Origin: Cephalotrichum gorgonifer | Taxonomy: Eukaryota > Ascomycota > Sordariomycetes > Microascales > Microascaceae | DNA: 64,000 nucleotides | Assembly (NCBI GenBank): GCA_900312665.1 | Contig: ONZQ02000017.1 | Coordinates: 186,001-250,000, forward strand | Reading direction: 5' to 3' | Shown here: in pieces, positions 1 through 12,430 of the stretch | Layout of the letters: each line of letters begins with the position of its first letter | How positions within the stretch are numbered: the stretch's first letter is position 1 | Position numbers and translations under genes: made by a program | The notes under the pieces: generated by a model | Databases searched by the model: none | The model's input: only the letters and a program-made list of their open reading frames with translations | Told to the model about the DNA's origin: nothing

Positions 1-1
1 C

Positions 2-2215
2 CGCTCGGGATTCAATCTGACGGATGGGAAGGGGTATTTCTCCTTCACGTCCCGGGACTTTCGTGTTAGCTTCTCGGCGGACAGCAGAACAATCTCTGTA
101 GGCAGTTGCACACTGGGAAGGAACGTCCTGCGGTGGAACGTCGGGGATGGTAGCTTCGCCGGCTCGTTTGATGCCACCGAGGACGGCATAGCGCACTCGG
201 ATGACGGCCGCCTCATCGCCTCTTGGTCCGATAAAGGTCTTGGAGTGTGGGAGGTAGAGACTCGCAATTTGATTTGCCGGCTCGAGAATAGCCCCTCAGA
301 CTGCCAGTTTACGGCCGTCCGGATCGCCAGAGACGGCTCGGCCATTGCGGTGGCGTTCGACGAATTCTCCATGTTTCGGAAGACGAAGCGAAGACTGAAG
401 CTTTGGGATGCTAGAGAAGGATCCTTTCTGCAAGAAATCAACGTTGCCGGCGACACTCCCATTCGAGACGTGAACTTTACGCGCGACGGTCGCACACTCC
501 TTGTATATATCGGTCGAACATTACTACTGCACGACATGAGAACGTACAAGACTCACCAGGTTCCGTTGGAGGACATATTAGAGCCAAACGGGGTAGCATT
601 CTCTGATGGCGGTAGTATCCTCGTCGTTGTTACCAGATCCCTGGTCGCCTTCTACAGAGTAGACCCTCTCAGCGAGCTCGCCAGATGGAGCGTACCCCGC
701 GACAACAACGGGCTGGACGCCTACTTCTACCAAGAACAGTGGTTGACTCGTGCTAAGCCTAATTTTGGCATCGAAGTGGCTATCTCGGAAGACGCGAAGA
801 CCCCCGCCTTATCGTTCCGCGACTCCATCGCTTTCTTCCGCCTCGAGGAGCGCCCTCTACGCCCTACCTACCACACCACGACCAAATACCGCACACCAAT
901 AGAGGACACCGATTTCTTCCAGTCAAAGCTCCCGGTGATCGACTCGATACGCTTCTCCCCCTGTGGCAGGTACCCCGCCTGCGCGCGAAACGACGACGCC
1001 ATCAGTATATGGGACGTGCGCGCCTCCTGTCGAACGCAACCGAGCCAGCCCAGCACACCAAATGGCCTGGTGCTACCGTATCCGTTTTTTGGGTGCTGGG
1101 ACGGGTTTGTCAGTATCCCGATTTACTCACCGGATGGGAAGGTCTGTGGAACCCGGAGCGCAGATCATGTTGAACTCTGGGAGGTGGCCACTGCTTCGAT
1201 CAAACTCCAATTCAAGGGCACATCTTCCCTCGGCTCTTGTGATATTTATGATTACATTGTTAATAGGTTCGCGTGGAGCTTCTCACCTGATTCAAAGTTT
1301 GCTGTCACAGTCGTCACACGCAGGATATATATAGTGAACACTTATGACTGGTCTCACGTCGAAAGAACACTACCGGGATATATCGCGACCATGGCATTCA
1401 ACTCTCAAAGCACACACCTCGCTCTTGCAACATCCACCTCGCCACCGCTCGTGCTACTCTTTGACACGGCTTCCGGAAAATGTATCCTACACTATGGGGC
1501 AGACTGTGAAGGCATCCAGGCCATAACATTTGCTTCATCGGGTACGCTCATGGCTGGAGGGGCAGCTTCGAAGACCTTTATCTACTACGTGTGGGAGAAA
1601 TCTGACCATAGCGGCGCGGGATCACCCAGAGACCCTCTGCGCATTAAAACACCGCGGACCGACATGAGAGCGCTCGGCATGGGGTTCATGAAGATCCTCA
1701 GAATGGAGTTCTTACAAGATAATTTCACGGCCGTCTCTATTATCTGAACCTGGACGTATGGACGACACGGGGTGCGGCTTTCTCCCCAGGCAGAGACTAT
1801 CACCTTTGGTGATTCCGCCACTGTCAGCCGGCGAACTGAACTTCTCGGCGAGGGATCTAAAACTCACAACAACTGCATGGAGCTGGTGATCCGGGGCAAT
1901 GGCGACTACACAGCACGGTACAAGTACCTGGATTTCAAGAATGTAGACCTGGCTGTTTCATGTCGTTCTGGGCAGAGGACAGGAGCCATGACACTGTGCG
2001 GCATAGAGATCGCACCGCCTGCGGAGCAAAGTCGCAACATGTACAAGGGCGGCGAAATTGAACAAGAGGGAGGATTTCGTTGGGTAACTTGGAAAGGCCA
2101 GCGAATACTATGCTTCCCTCACAGAATTTCGGGGATCCGCCGCGACATATGGGATACGCGTCTCATAATAACGCATGACCTTGGAGGCGTCTCATTTCTT
2201 TCTCTTGCGTTGTAG
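2..2215 (+). CDS. WD40 beta-propeller protein, 3' part (NLR-like tail), 5' truncated by window edge
   Basis: The reading frame is already open at the left edge, so the gene starts outside the window. The translation shows successive WD40-like blades, with FSxDxRxI strands followed by VWxVxT, LWDAREG and WEVATASI-type strand ends. The tail ends with WVTWKGQRILCFPHR and then HDLGGVSFL, which resembles the closing blade of fungal NACHT-WD40 (NLR-like) proteins as I know them. The first frame stops at 1747. A 57-nt GT-AG intron at about 1733-1789 (donor gtctct, acceptor ccccag) would join the two frames in phase and continue to the stop at 2215. The donor is weak, and a +1 frame inside the proposed intron also reads like propeller sequence (LYYLNLDVWTTRGAAFSP), so a frameshift in a decaying gene is the alternative. 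No NACHT or effector domain is visible here; NLR membership is inferred. Confidence 0.72.
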
Positions 2216-2985
2216 CTAGAGAGTTGAACCTGGCGGGGGTCGGAGCGAGGCCGGCAGGTTCTTGATTCATCGTTAGGCAGTAGTGGCCGTCGAGCAAGGT
2301 GCGGTATAGAATAGCGTTCCGATTTCTTTTATTCGTGCGAGAATATTTATGGGTCTATCAAAACAAATAAGCTAACGGTACGGCGTTCTTCTGACCTTAA
2401 TGGGTTCCATTGGCCCTGTTGGTACCGTTGACCACCCCGTTCTCCTGCTCGTACCCAACAGCTCGTTCACCACCATGCCCTTGTGTTCGGGTTGCGTCAT
2501 CATCGTAGGCATGTTCTCAAGACTGGTAAAATCGAGAAACCCCCTATTACCAGCTGGGTCAAAACCAACAAGGCAAAAGGGATATTATACGAGGAGAGTG
2601 ACGTCAGACCGATATGCAGCAGAATCCTCTTACCGAAGCAGCGCTGATCTAGCCAGGAAAGAGCTTCCTCCGACACTACGCATGTCGTCATACCATTCTG
2701 GATGCTCCGTCCGACACTGCAATTGGTTACAGGGACACGGCACAGCAGGGTCTGACCACACAATCCTGGGCAGCCAGGGCGGAAGGATTGCGGGGCGACA
2801 TTGCTATGCAGCGGCTTTAACAGATATGTCCGCTCAAATGGAATTCTGACATACGACATAGCTGGAAGCATCAGAAACCTCAGAAACCCATAAAGGCAGA
2901 GTCAAACCCAAAAAACGGGCCCGGTGATTAACGTTTGTTGCCTCTCATCGAACTCTACGCATTCTTCTTTACCTCATAAGTTGCA
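2216..2985. other. intergenic, 770 bp
   Basis: The 3' flank of the WD40 gene and the upstream region of the GMC oxidoreductase. Open frames here have no recognisable composition or motifs and overlap on both strands. The last ~100 bases before 2986 are the likely promoter and leader of the GMC gene. Confidence 0.5.
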
Positions 2986-4841
2986 ATGCCTGCTCACACG
3001 CCCGACTACATCATCGTCGGCGGTGGCACATCTGGCCTCGTCGTCGCTAACCGCCTCTCAGAAAACCCTGAAGTCCACATCCTAGTGCTCGAGGCCGGAA
3101 AGGACCTCTCGGCCGACCCCCGCGTCAATATCCCCGCCTTCTGGACGACACTGATCGATTCCGATGCGGACTGGCAGTTTCGTTCCGCCACACAGCCGCA
3201 TCTCAATGGCCGCTCTATAATCATGCCCCAAGGGAAGGCGCTCGGTGGATCATCCGCGATCAACGGCCAGGCATTCGTCGCACCTGCCCAGGCGGGAATT
3301 GACGCGTGGTCAAAGCTAGGTAACCCCGGCTGGGATTGGGCAGGGCTTGTTCCCTACTACAAGAAAGCCTATACGCTTTTACCACCGGAGGACCAGGCTA
3401 CGCGTGACCATCTGGGTATCGATTGGATTGACGAACAATACCGCGGCACCTCGGGTCCATTGAAGGTCTCGTTTCCTGGCGTCGTTGAGAACCCACTGTG
3501 CAAGGCGTGGATTGATGCCTTCCGCGGCATGGACAAAATCACAACTGGTGGTAGGTAGGCCGGTGAAGGCATTACAGCTTGCTCTACACAATGGCTAATC
3601 GTCCTCTTTTGGATCTAGATCCATTTTCAGGAACGTCTATCGGCGGGTATAGCAACGCAGCAACGGTAGACCCGGAAACAAAAACTAGGAGTTATGCTGT
3701 CTCGGCACATGGTGTCCCAGCCAAAGAACGGCCCAACGTCCGTGTGATAACAGGGGCAACCGTCGCAAAGATCCTGTTCGAGAAATCGGCCGACGGACTC
3801 ACAGCAACGGGAGTGGAAGCTGCGGTCGAGGGTAAGGCGGAGATATTCAAGGCTTCCAAGGAAGTAATTCTCGCCGGCGGGGCGCTCAACACTCCCAAGC
3901 TTCTCGAGCTCTCGGGTATCGGTCACAAAGAGGTCCTAGAACGACATGGGATCCCGAGCCTCATCGACCTCCCCGGGGTTGGGGAGAATCTCCAGGACCA
4001 CTTGATGACTGGCGTCAGCTACGAGGTGGCAGATGGTATCATGACTGGAGATCCCTTGATGCGCCAGGAGCCAGAAGCTCTCGCACTCGCTCAGGACCTG
4101 TACGCCAATCACCGCTCGGGCCCATTTACCGTAGGAGGGATCCAATCTCACGCCTACATGTCGACACCTGACCCTGCCTCCCAAGCCGAGTCGATAGCGA
4201 AATACACCCCGGAACCCGGCGACAAAGAACACCACGACATCGTCCGCTCTATCCTCGAGAACCCAGAGGAAACCTCAGGCGCATGGTTCATATTCCTCGC
4301 GCAAGCCAACCTCCACGGGAGTGGAAGGAGTCTTGGAAGCGCGCAGCTACAGCCAGAGAACTTCGCCAGCCTAGGCTGTTGCCAGTCCTATCCCCTCTCG
4401 CGCGGGGCAAGCCACATCTCCTCCGCCGACGTCGATGCCGTCCCCGACATCGATCCGCGATACTTCTCGAATACGGCAGATCTGGATATTATGGCACAGC
4501 ACCTCCAGGCCGTTGAGGGGTTGCGGCATACAAAGGAGCTAGCGCCCTTCTTCAGGGCTGATGGGAAGCGGAACCACCCTGACGCCTTGCTCGTCGGGGA
4601 TCTTGAGGGTGCTAAGAAGTACATTCTAGACACTGCCGCAACGGCTTACCACCTATGTGGCACGGCGGCGTTGATGCCTAGGGAGAAGGGGGGTGTCGTG
4701 GACCCGCAGCTAATCGTATACGGGACGACTAACCTCCGCGTGGTTGACGCTAGCATCTTCCCTCTCATCCCGAGGGGCAATCCAGTGTCTTCGGTATATG
4801 CTGTAGCGGAAAAGGCGGCGGATATCATCAAGGGCCATTGA
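2986..4841 (+). CDS. GMC oxidoreductase (aryl-alcohol/choline dehydrogenase type)
   Basis: An FAD-dependent glucose-methanol-choline family oxidoreductase of about 595 aa, the usual family length, encoded by two exons (2986-3550 and 3619-4841) split by a 68-nt GT-AG intron. The N-terminus starts directly with the dinucleotide-binding fold (DYIIVGGGTSGLVVANRL). GMC signature 1 is PQGKALGGSSAING (about residues 85-98) and signature 2 is GGALNTPKLLELSGIG. The C-terminal active-site region has TAYHLCGTAALMPREKGG, with the conserved catalytic His, and PRGNPVSSVYAVAEKAAD, where Asn takes the second catalytic position. No signal peptide is seen, so a cytosolic or peroxisomal location is more likely than secretion. 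Joining Gly-Asp across the intron (ggt g|at) restores the family motif DPFSGTSIGGYSNAATVDP. The substrate cannot be read from sequence: aryl alcohols, choline-like alcohols or a metabolite intermediate are all possible. Confidence 0.93.
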
Positions 4842-5000
4842 GGAGTCCTAGAATAGTTTACCAGGATGGATCGGATTTTATATCTATCTCTTGATGTTAT
4901 AAGTATTACGGTCCTGCCGTACAAACCGCCTCTATTACGACCCTCTTATGAAATTCATAAGTTCCTGCACCTGTTGCGTTAAGGAACCACGCATTCCACC

Positions 5001-6596
5001 TCAATCCGTGATGATGTGCTCCCATAGGTCATCAAACCTTCCATCTTGGTCAACCACATCTGGCCAAACAATCCGCCCCAATACCTGTTTCGCATCCTCC
5101 CATTCCCGAATTCCCGCGGTCTGGCTCCACGATTGAATGCTTTTGTGGAGGAAAACCTCCATCTCCACCTCCAAGCAGCCTGGGAAGGCGCTCAAAGTAA
5201 TACAAGCCAGAAACGCCTTCCAGAGCCACAAATCCCTGTACTTGTCCCCGCCTCCCTGACGGAGGTCGCGAACAATAACTCTAAGTACGTGCGGGACCAG
5301 CAGCGTGAGCGGCTTCCATCCGAGGTCTAACATTCCTAGGACGGTACCCAAGTAGAGCATCTTCGCGGCCAACATGCCGCTAAGCGTACTGCGCACAGGA
5401 GACGAGCCGGCGCGGTTTCTTCCGCTGTATACATACGACGACGTATGTACTTTGATGGCCTCGATGCATAAATAAGTAGCCGTCCCCCTTCTCCACACCT
5501 TGTCTACCGTGTCGGTGGAATCATCCTCCGAGCTACGAATGACGTCGCTCTCTCGTGTCATCTGCCGAATGCTATCCAACAACCTTGATACATCAACCGG
5601 CTGCTGGAGGCTGGAAGAGGTGGCGGGGAGGATGAAGAAGGCGGGAATGGAGCGGAATATGGCGAGCCTGGTAGGAAAGCCGTTCACGTCCCGCTCGTGG
5701 CAATGGTCCAAAACTTCAATAACTGCAGGATTTTCATGATAAAATTTCACGCGGCTGTAGATGCATCCCATGAAGGCGGCGAATCTGGAAAAAAAAAATT
5801 GGGTTGGTATGGGTTAGCTAGACCTGGTCCCGGCAGCCGGTGCAAGCGGGGGTGCTCACAGGATCACGCATCTATCGGTCAGCTCCTCGTCGCCATCGAC
5901 GCCACTTCCCTCCAGACGTACCCTGCCCTCCATCAGTCGGGCGTTCAAGAGGGATACAAGGCCGACGAGGTGAGTCTCGGCCGCTGCCAAGTTTCCGCCG
6001 CAGCACTGGCTCAGCGTCAGCGAGGAGTTTGGCTAAATGAGGGAAGGGAAGTTCCAGATATTCTACCTCAACAAATGCCAATGTGGCAATCAACCGTACG
6101 TACTCGCCCCTGTTCCAGAGGTTGGGGTCGCGGAGAGCCACATTCACAGTCCGTATTGTAGCAAGGTTATAGGCTAAGATGGCCTCCTTAAAGGGTAAGA
6201 GGGAGCCTCGAGTCCAGGTGTAATGGCTGGTAGCCATCAAGAGTGTGCTTTGAAAGGCAATAGGGTATTGTAGCGACAAGCCGGCACTAGATGAGTATTA
6301 ATAACAGCTATGACATCCATGAGGGTAGACCCCGAACGACATACCCGTCCACCTTCATCTTTTCAATCCCTGCATCTTGATTCGCTGGATCAAACGCAAT
6401 GTCTAGCATACGTCACAATATTTAGCAAGGCCATCGCAGGAAAATCCCGGGCTTCCTCGCATGCGTTGGATTTTATTGGTGGGTACCGACAGTAATAGAG
6501 CAATTCCTGCGCCTTCAAGCCTAACCTGGCCGGTAGGGTCCCGAACGGATCAACCGAGGTGTGAGATAGCACACGGTTCGCGCGGGCTAACACCAA
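5001..6596 (-). CDS. fungal-specific transcription factor-domain protein, zinc cluster not found
   Basis: A multi-exon minus-strand gene. The last exons are 6005-5860 and 5784-5001, preceded by an exon ending at 6067; introns 6066-6006 and 5859-5785 are GT-AG and keep phase. The spliced protein reads AFVECCGGNLAAAETHLVGL, then DGDEELTDRCVILFAAFMGC, matching the regulatory middle domain (DUF3468/Fungal_trans_2 type) of Zn2Cys6 factors. An upstream exon around 6596-6490 encodes SVDPFGTLPARLGLKAQELL, the block that normally opens this domain. No Cys6 cluster was found in any frame up to 7400, so the protein either lacks a DNA-binding domain or has lost it. The first exon and the join between about 6500 and 6280 are uncertain. 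The 3' end is the stop at 5001, about 160 bp from the convergent GMC gene. Confidence 0.62.
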
Positions 6597-7409
6597 TGGG
6601 GCTTGAAAAGCTACGATCTTATCGTGAACAGGGGTAGAGACCCATGGATCTTGCTCGCCAGGTAGGGTGGAGGTCGGCCTAAGTTCCCGCCTGCGCCGAT
6701 CGCGCAGGGGGAGCTGTACAGCAGCGTATTTGCACTCTCTGTTCCCGGCAAGGCATCTGGAGCTAGAATGGTGGCAACCGTCAGTTTCATGCCACAGGTA
6801 CCCTGGAGAGATTGGTTATATTTTTGTCTCGCACTCGTGCCTTCTACGGCTGCACGGATGTATACAGCTGCTTTGACGCGGCGTTGATCCACCCATAGCC
6901 ATGGAAGTACCGATATGCGATAGTCCTTAACTCAGTAGCGCTCATCGTGCTTTCAGCCGAGCGACGCGATTTAATAGAACTAGTGCGGGAGGGGAGAGAG
7001 GGCCAGCGTACCAGATTGGACGCCCTTCATCGCACCGGACATGGCGTTTTTTGCACGTCAGACAGCCGGTACGTCGACGGACAAAATGGATCTTGCCCGT
7101 TCCCGATGACACATCCATACTGCAGTCATGAAGAATACGCCCTGTAGAAGGCGCATCGACTTGAAAGTATGGTTAGGCTTTGTTTTCCGTGGTGCAAGGA
7201 GGAAAACCAAAACAGGGGGGACTATTAATAGTATTACCTGCTTACTTGGACGCTGCTGACCGCCACCTGCCTTGGCACTGGAGGAGGGGTGCTGTGGGTC
7301 TGTGTTACATCGGAGGACCAATGGCCATCTCCGTCATAGACTTTCGCGATGGCACATGGGTTGAACAACTGAGATATGCCACGCCCCGATCGCCCACTCT
7401 ACCAAACCC
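6597..7409. other. intergenic, about 810 bp
   Basis: I see no supportable gene. Short frames on the minus strand (6611-6892, 7058-7321) have no motif and no sensible splice link to either neighbour. This is where a Zn2Cys6 exon of the gene ending at 5001 would be expected, and none is visible. Confidence 0.45.
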
Positions 7410-9307
7410 CTAATATGTCCCTGAGGAATTCGAGAACTTCAAATCATCCTCGAGGAGGCCGACAATCCTAGCATACGTGTCCTGCGCCCCATCTTCCCCA
7501 TGGCTATCTTCGCAGAAGCTCCCGTGGATACACCGCCGCACCGCCCCCGCATACCCGTCGCCAGCCTGCATGTTAATCCTGTCCAGGAGCCTCCTGGTGG
7601 TGTCCTCGTCCGACAGCAGCTCCCCCGGGTGGAGCACCGTCTTTCCCTCCTTGGCGGCTACAAGTTCGTGGATCGGCTGCCCCAGCATGACCTCGATGAG
7701 TAGGGCACCCAGAGACAGCATTGCGGACTTTTGGTCCGGCATTATCCGGTTGACATCCGACGTGTGTTTAGGTGCCACCGGAAAATGGTGTAAAAGAAAG
7801 ACGTCTCGAATGGGGGACCCGTCTTCTAGGCGGTGGATGAAAATGTCGTTATGGGTGGGTGGGGAAGATATCCACCGAGTCCCCTCCAGCTGTAGCAGGG
7901 CCAGGGCCATTAACCACGCAAGGCGGAGTTTCTCCTTATACAGCAGTCGTACTCGGAGATGTGACTCAGTGGATAAAACTTCTTTCAAGGATAGGAATGG
8001 CCAGTTGAGCTTCGTATCGAGACTACCTCGATGATACACATCATATGTGGAGGATTGTTTTACCGTCGGATCGGTGATCTGCCCGCAGCATTTGTCGATA
8101 GGCCACTTCCCGGTCTTCTCCGACCTGCGCAAGTGGCTGCAAAAATCTGTGATAGCCCGTGGTTCGACTTCATAAGCAGGTGCGGATTGCACCGACGCCA
8201 TTCCTAGTGATAGACTGGACATGGTTGACTCCAATACAACGGACTGGGTTCCCGCTCGCTCCCCATACACCATATTGCTTTTAAAACTGGTTGATGAAAA
8301 CCGGACTTTTTTCTTGTCGTCTGAGAATGAGACACCCTTGGAGATGGCTGACGTAGATCCTGTGAAGCATTTCTTCTCTGCTGGAATGGCTGGTCGGAGC
8401 ACTACCTCATGCCATTGCCGCGACTCGGCAAGGGACACACCCTCATCCTGTGAATCAGTCGCCTTCTGCTGAGAGATTACCAGTCGGAATTGCAACTTCT
8501 TCAGTATTTCCTCATCCCTGTCCCCAGGAATGGCGGTCGTCGACGGCGCAAGAATCTGGAGGCCGACGTCGTGGGTTCGCGCACAGGAACAGGTAATGGT
8601 CGATCTCAGAGCCCCAAATACGTTCTCCGATATCCTGCGGATGATTTTGCAGAGCCTGCCGTGTGACCGTCGCCGCCTCTCGGGCTCCAGCTCCGTGTTG
8701 GATCTCGTAAGGGATTCTAGGTTGGAGATTCCGTCACGAAGTCTTGCCAATAACTCCTGGTAGTTCGCCCGGTTGAATATGAAAGAGACGCGCGCCAGCT
8801 CCTTCTTGACCATCCCGTCTTTCACCCATTGGGCCTGGAATATTGTAAGAGTTGGACCACATTATGGCAAGTCCCTGCATTTCGAGGGTGACCACGGGAC
8901 GACGAAACGTTTGTACACACCTTTCCGTCTTTCCCAATCTTTAGCTTCTCTTGGATCTCCTGCACAGCCTCCTTCATATCGACAACCGTGTCCTCAAACA
9001 CCTTGTGTGAGCTCCAAAGCCTCAGGCGTATCTGATTGTACAGCGTTTCCTCCCTCCACGCCTCCCCAAATGGATCGTTGATCATCTCCTCCATCCGCGT
9101 CATCGGCACCAGGCTCACCAGGAGCTTCTCGCACACATTCTGGAGCTTCACCTGCTCAGTCTCAAGGTGACGAATGAGACTTGAAAGTTCGCGGGTATAA
9201 CGGTGCCATCTCCGGACCGTGTCGACGCCCTCCTTGTAAGCCTTTAGCGCGGATATGATTATCGGTATGCTACCGAGGACGACACCGGCGATTTCAAACC
9301 CGGACAT
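7410..9307 (-). CDS. DUF7580-family protein with kinase-like C-terminal region
   Basis: Two exons (9307-8921 and 8834-7410) joined by an 86-nt intron in phase give 603 aa, close to the usual size of fungal DUF7580 proteins. The N-terminus MSGFEIAGVVLGSIPIIISALKAYKEG and the helical stretch to about residue 130 are the typical family opening, a hydrophobic helix followed by coiled helices. After the junction comes KDGMVKKELARVSFIFNRANYQELL, also family-typical. The C-terminal third has pseudokinase-like patches: THNDIFIHR near the position of a catalytic loop, and SLGALLIEVMLGQPI resembling the F-helix of kinases, but no canonical HRD or DFG, so activity is unlikely. The middle (residues 170-260) is Ser-rich. 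The gene is head-to-head with the C2H2 gene starting at 9688. The role is unknown; related fungal families are often discussed with heterokaryon incompatibility, which here is only inference. Confidence 0.85.
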
Positions 9308-9362
9308 TCCGAGTAAAGAAGCGGGTCGATTGGCTTTCTTAGATGTAGCTTAATATGTCTAG

Positions 9363-9490
9363 GATAGGAATGCGGCTGGGGGCAGAAATGCGGCAAGAGA
9401 CAGGAGTGTATCCAGTGACAGGAGTGTGTGCCTAAGGACAGGAGTATGTCTAGGGACAAGAATGCATTCAAGGACGGGAATGTGAGGAGA
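9363..9490. repeat. degenerate 18-nt tandem repeat, about 7 units
   Basis: Units begin near 9363, 9381, 9399, 9417, 9437, 9455 and 9473, mostly 18 nt apart (one gap of 20), with core GACAGGAATG/GACAGGAGTGT. They lie in the 380-bp region between the divergent DUF7580 and C2H2 genes, just upstream of the former, so they may be part of a shared promoter or a 5' leader. Confidence 0.85.
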
Positions 9491-9687
9491 GAGATGCCTG
9501 TAACGGCCGCAGGAGCTGAAAGAAAATTCGACCAGGGCTGACCAGGCTGCAAGTTTACAGTACTGAATATGAGTTTCCCCGCTCCCCGGTACATGAATAT
9601 CGATTGGATGTTCAATGCAGCCTGGGTTTCCTTGGTTTACACATTTTCTACCATTCTCACCATCCCCATCAATACTCCCCAAAAAGA

Positions 9688-12430
9688 ATGGAATCCACGT
9701 CCGACCGAGTTTCGGATTGCCTTGAGGGATTCAAGGACCTCTCCCGCGCCCTGCGGGAGTTGGAGGCCGCCCGGGAGGATGGTGATGTTTCCCAGGCACA
9801 CTTCAACGACATGCCCTTGGCCAGTGTTGAGGACGAGCTGAGGAGATTCAAGGTATGGGCTGGAAATATCGGAGCTCATCGGAAGGGGAGGAGCTCTATA
9901 AATTATCGGCTCCGAGATGCATCGCATGTCCTCCGGCAAGTCATCAACCTGTTAAGGGACCTATCTGAGTCGCTATCTGACGGTAAGCACCTCGAAACCA
10001 TCCCTCGAGTGTGATCAAGCAGGATGGTGACAGTATTATCACCACTTCTCAGCGGTTACTCACTGATGGTATCTCTAGCGATGGAAATAGTAACTGGGGT
10101 GAAAACTCCCTGGGACCAAGAAGAGTCGGACGATGATGATTCGTGCTTCGGGGACGCCGACACCCTGGACCTCCCACCATATTCCCTTCCTACAACAGAG
10201 CTCTCCCAAATCCGCGAGGGCCTGGTAGAGATCATCACATGCCTCTTCACTCTCTCCGTCTCTATCCGTAATCCTGCCCCACACGACCGCTTCCGCAACT
10301 CTGTACAGACAGACACCTCGGCCTTCGAGCCTTTCGATATTGCGCACGTGCGCACCCGATTCCCGTCGGCTAGCGACGTTGTTGCCCGGACACTTGGACG
10401 AGCAAATTCATACCGGCGACAGTACTTTAAGTACAGAGAGCTACACCATCAGAAACTCTCCCACGGTCTGGACTCCGACGGGGCGATCTTGGCCGAGACG
10501 GAAGGCGAAAGTACAGTCGCGTCATCGATCCCGTATCATATGAAGGCGGCGGAAGGAGGGTCCCACGACATGGAAATCGGTGTATTAGAAGATGATGCCC
10601 GTTCCGACGCTGGCGTATCTCAAACATCGCTGGCCACGTCCGTCGACGATTCTGGACGTGCGAGGATGCCTCCCCTTCCCGCCGGGGCTGACAAAGAACC
10701 ATTTGAATGCCCATTGTGCTTCTCCATGATCTCCGCAAGTAGCACCGTATCATGGAAGTATGTCTTATTAACCATGAGTGGTTGACACCCTTTCCTTTTG
10801 TATTGCAGAAACTGATGGGCATCGTAGGAGGCACGTCTATTCCGATCTCCAACCTTACGTATGTCTCCACGACGACTGCCCAATGCTGTACCATCACTTC
10901 CAGTCCCGCCGAAAATGGATGCAGCACGTTGTCCAAATCCATGCCGAGACCTCTCCGGATGACATGTTTACGTCCTGCCCTCTCTGCGACAACGTACTTC
11001 GGTCGCAGAAGGAGTACGAGCGTCACGTCGGGAGACATCAGGTTGAACTGGCCCTGTTCGCACTTCCGAAGTTACCGGGCGGGGACAACGAAGAGGACAA
11101 GGAAGATAAATCTGGCTCGGATGGGTTGGTAGAGAGTTCAGTTGGGGTACGGTCATTTCCATCCAAACAGTTTCCGTGTCAAAAGCAGAGTCTAACTAAC
11201 TCATGATAGTCACTCCAAGAAGTCCGCGACTACTTGGAGACGCATCAGATAGGCACACCCCGAAGGGAGGGCGAAAAATCCTCCAAGCCGGGGTCGCCTG
11301 TTACATTCGGCGCCAAAGGGCTAGATGAACCTAATGACCTCCCCACGAACAAGACGACACCATCGTGGGGTGACTTTGTGGAAACGCGGTGGCTCGGAAT
11401 CGATGGGGCCGCCCCCGTTCCTAAAAAGGCGGAAGAAGATGTAGTCCAGAGCAAGTTCTTACTTCCCTTAAGGGACAACCATAAGTCTGGGGAGCCGAAC
11501 GAGGTGAAGAATCTAGTTGCAGATGGCGATGAGTCTGAAAATGAGTTGGCGTCGGAAAGGTCTCTCAAACGGATGAACTCCATCATCGAGGCTGCAATAT
11601 CAGGACAACAGCCCGGAATGAAGGAGTGGCTGGGGGAGAGACCGATTGAAAAGAACGTGAGGAGGCTCTTCGATTTTAACCAGGCGTCAGGATCAGGCCC
11701 ACGCCCCCAGGAGACGACGGGACAGATGTCAGAAGGGAACGGGGCTCCACCGACCGAGGCTGGCACCAGGAGAGAGTCCGATCTAGAGGTTGGCGGTCTA
11801 ACAGGAGTGGTAGGAAGTGGTCAGCAGGGCCTATCGAGAGAGAGGCAACAGGTACTCGACGATAGTAGAACTCAAGAGACCGAGATGCAGGTGGATCCCC
11901 TGGAGTGGGAATCGTGGGAACGGGAGATTAAGGCCTACCAGCAAACGACGGAGATGGAACAGGAGGGCCAGATACCCGAGATGCCCCCCAATGTGCCCGC
12001 ACCACCAGATGCACGACCGTATGATGCCTATCAGCACACCCTGGAGACGCATACGCATGAAGGAGATCGCCAAACTCGATCGCAATCGCCGCAAGGCACC
12101 CAGGCTCAAGAAATGGAGCGACTGAAAAAAGGGAATGAAATCTCTAGCTCTGGAGACGTGATTGACGACGCCCTTGCTGGACACTCTTCCTCTTTTAAGG
12201 AACATGCCAGGTCAATTATAGACCGCTCTACTTATACACGAATTCCCCGCCAGCAGCTTTCATCAGAAACTCGTCGGATCTTTGACATGGATTACTCTAT
12301 AGATGACGAGGTATGCCCCTTCCCGCACTTGGGATATTGTCCCGCTATAGATTCATCCTTCGCTAATGGTGCCACAGGACTCAGCATACGTGATTATCAA
12401 AAGATCAACTCCAGAATAGGAGCAGGATAA
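9688..12430 (+). CDS. C2H2-type zinc-finger protein with long disordered C-terminus
   Basis: Four exons, 9688-9982, 10079-10757, 10828-11146 and 11210-12430, total 2514 nt and give 837 aa; all three introns are GT-AG and keep frame. Residues 1-100 are a helical N-terminal region (CLEGFKDLSRALRELEAARE) seen in a class of fungal zinc-finger proteins. Residues ~300-395 hold the metal-binding part: FECPLCFSMISA, then (after splicing SWK|RH) YVCLHDDCPMLYHHFQSRRKW with a following HVVQIHA, then SCPLCDNVLRSQKEYERHVGRH. The spacing fits C2H2 or C2HC fingers. From ~430 to the end the protein is low-complexity, rich in Glu, Pro, Ser and Gln. The start was chosen at the ATG of MESTSDRV because the frame upstream has no homologous character. 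DNA or RNA binding is likely; the target is unknown. It shares its upstream region with the DUF7580 gene. Confidence 0.85.

Noticed and set aside
2400..2871. Overlapping frames on both strands between the WD40 and GMC genes
   Set aside because: No motifs, low-complexity-free but random-looking composition, and no splice link to a neighbour.
9259..9682. Minus-strand frames with Leu/Ser/His repeats upstream of the DUF7580 gene
   Set aside because: They are translations of the 18-nt tandem repeat and lie in the divergent promoter region.
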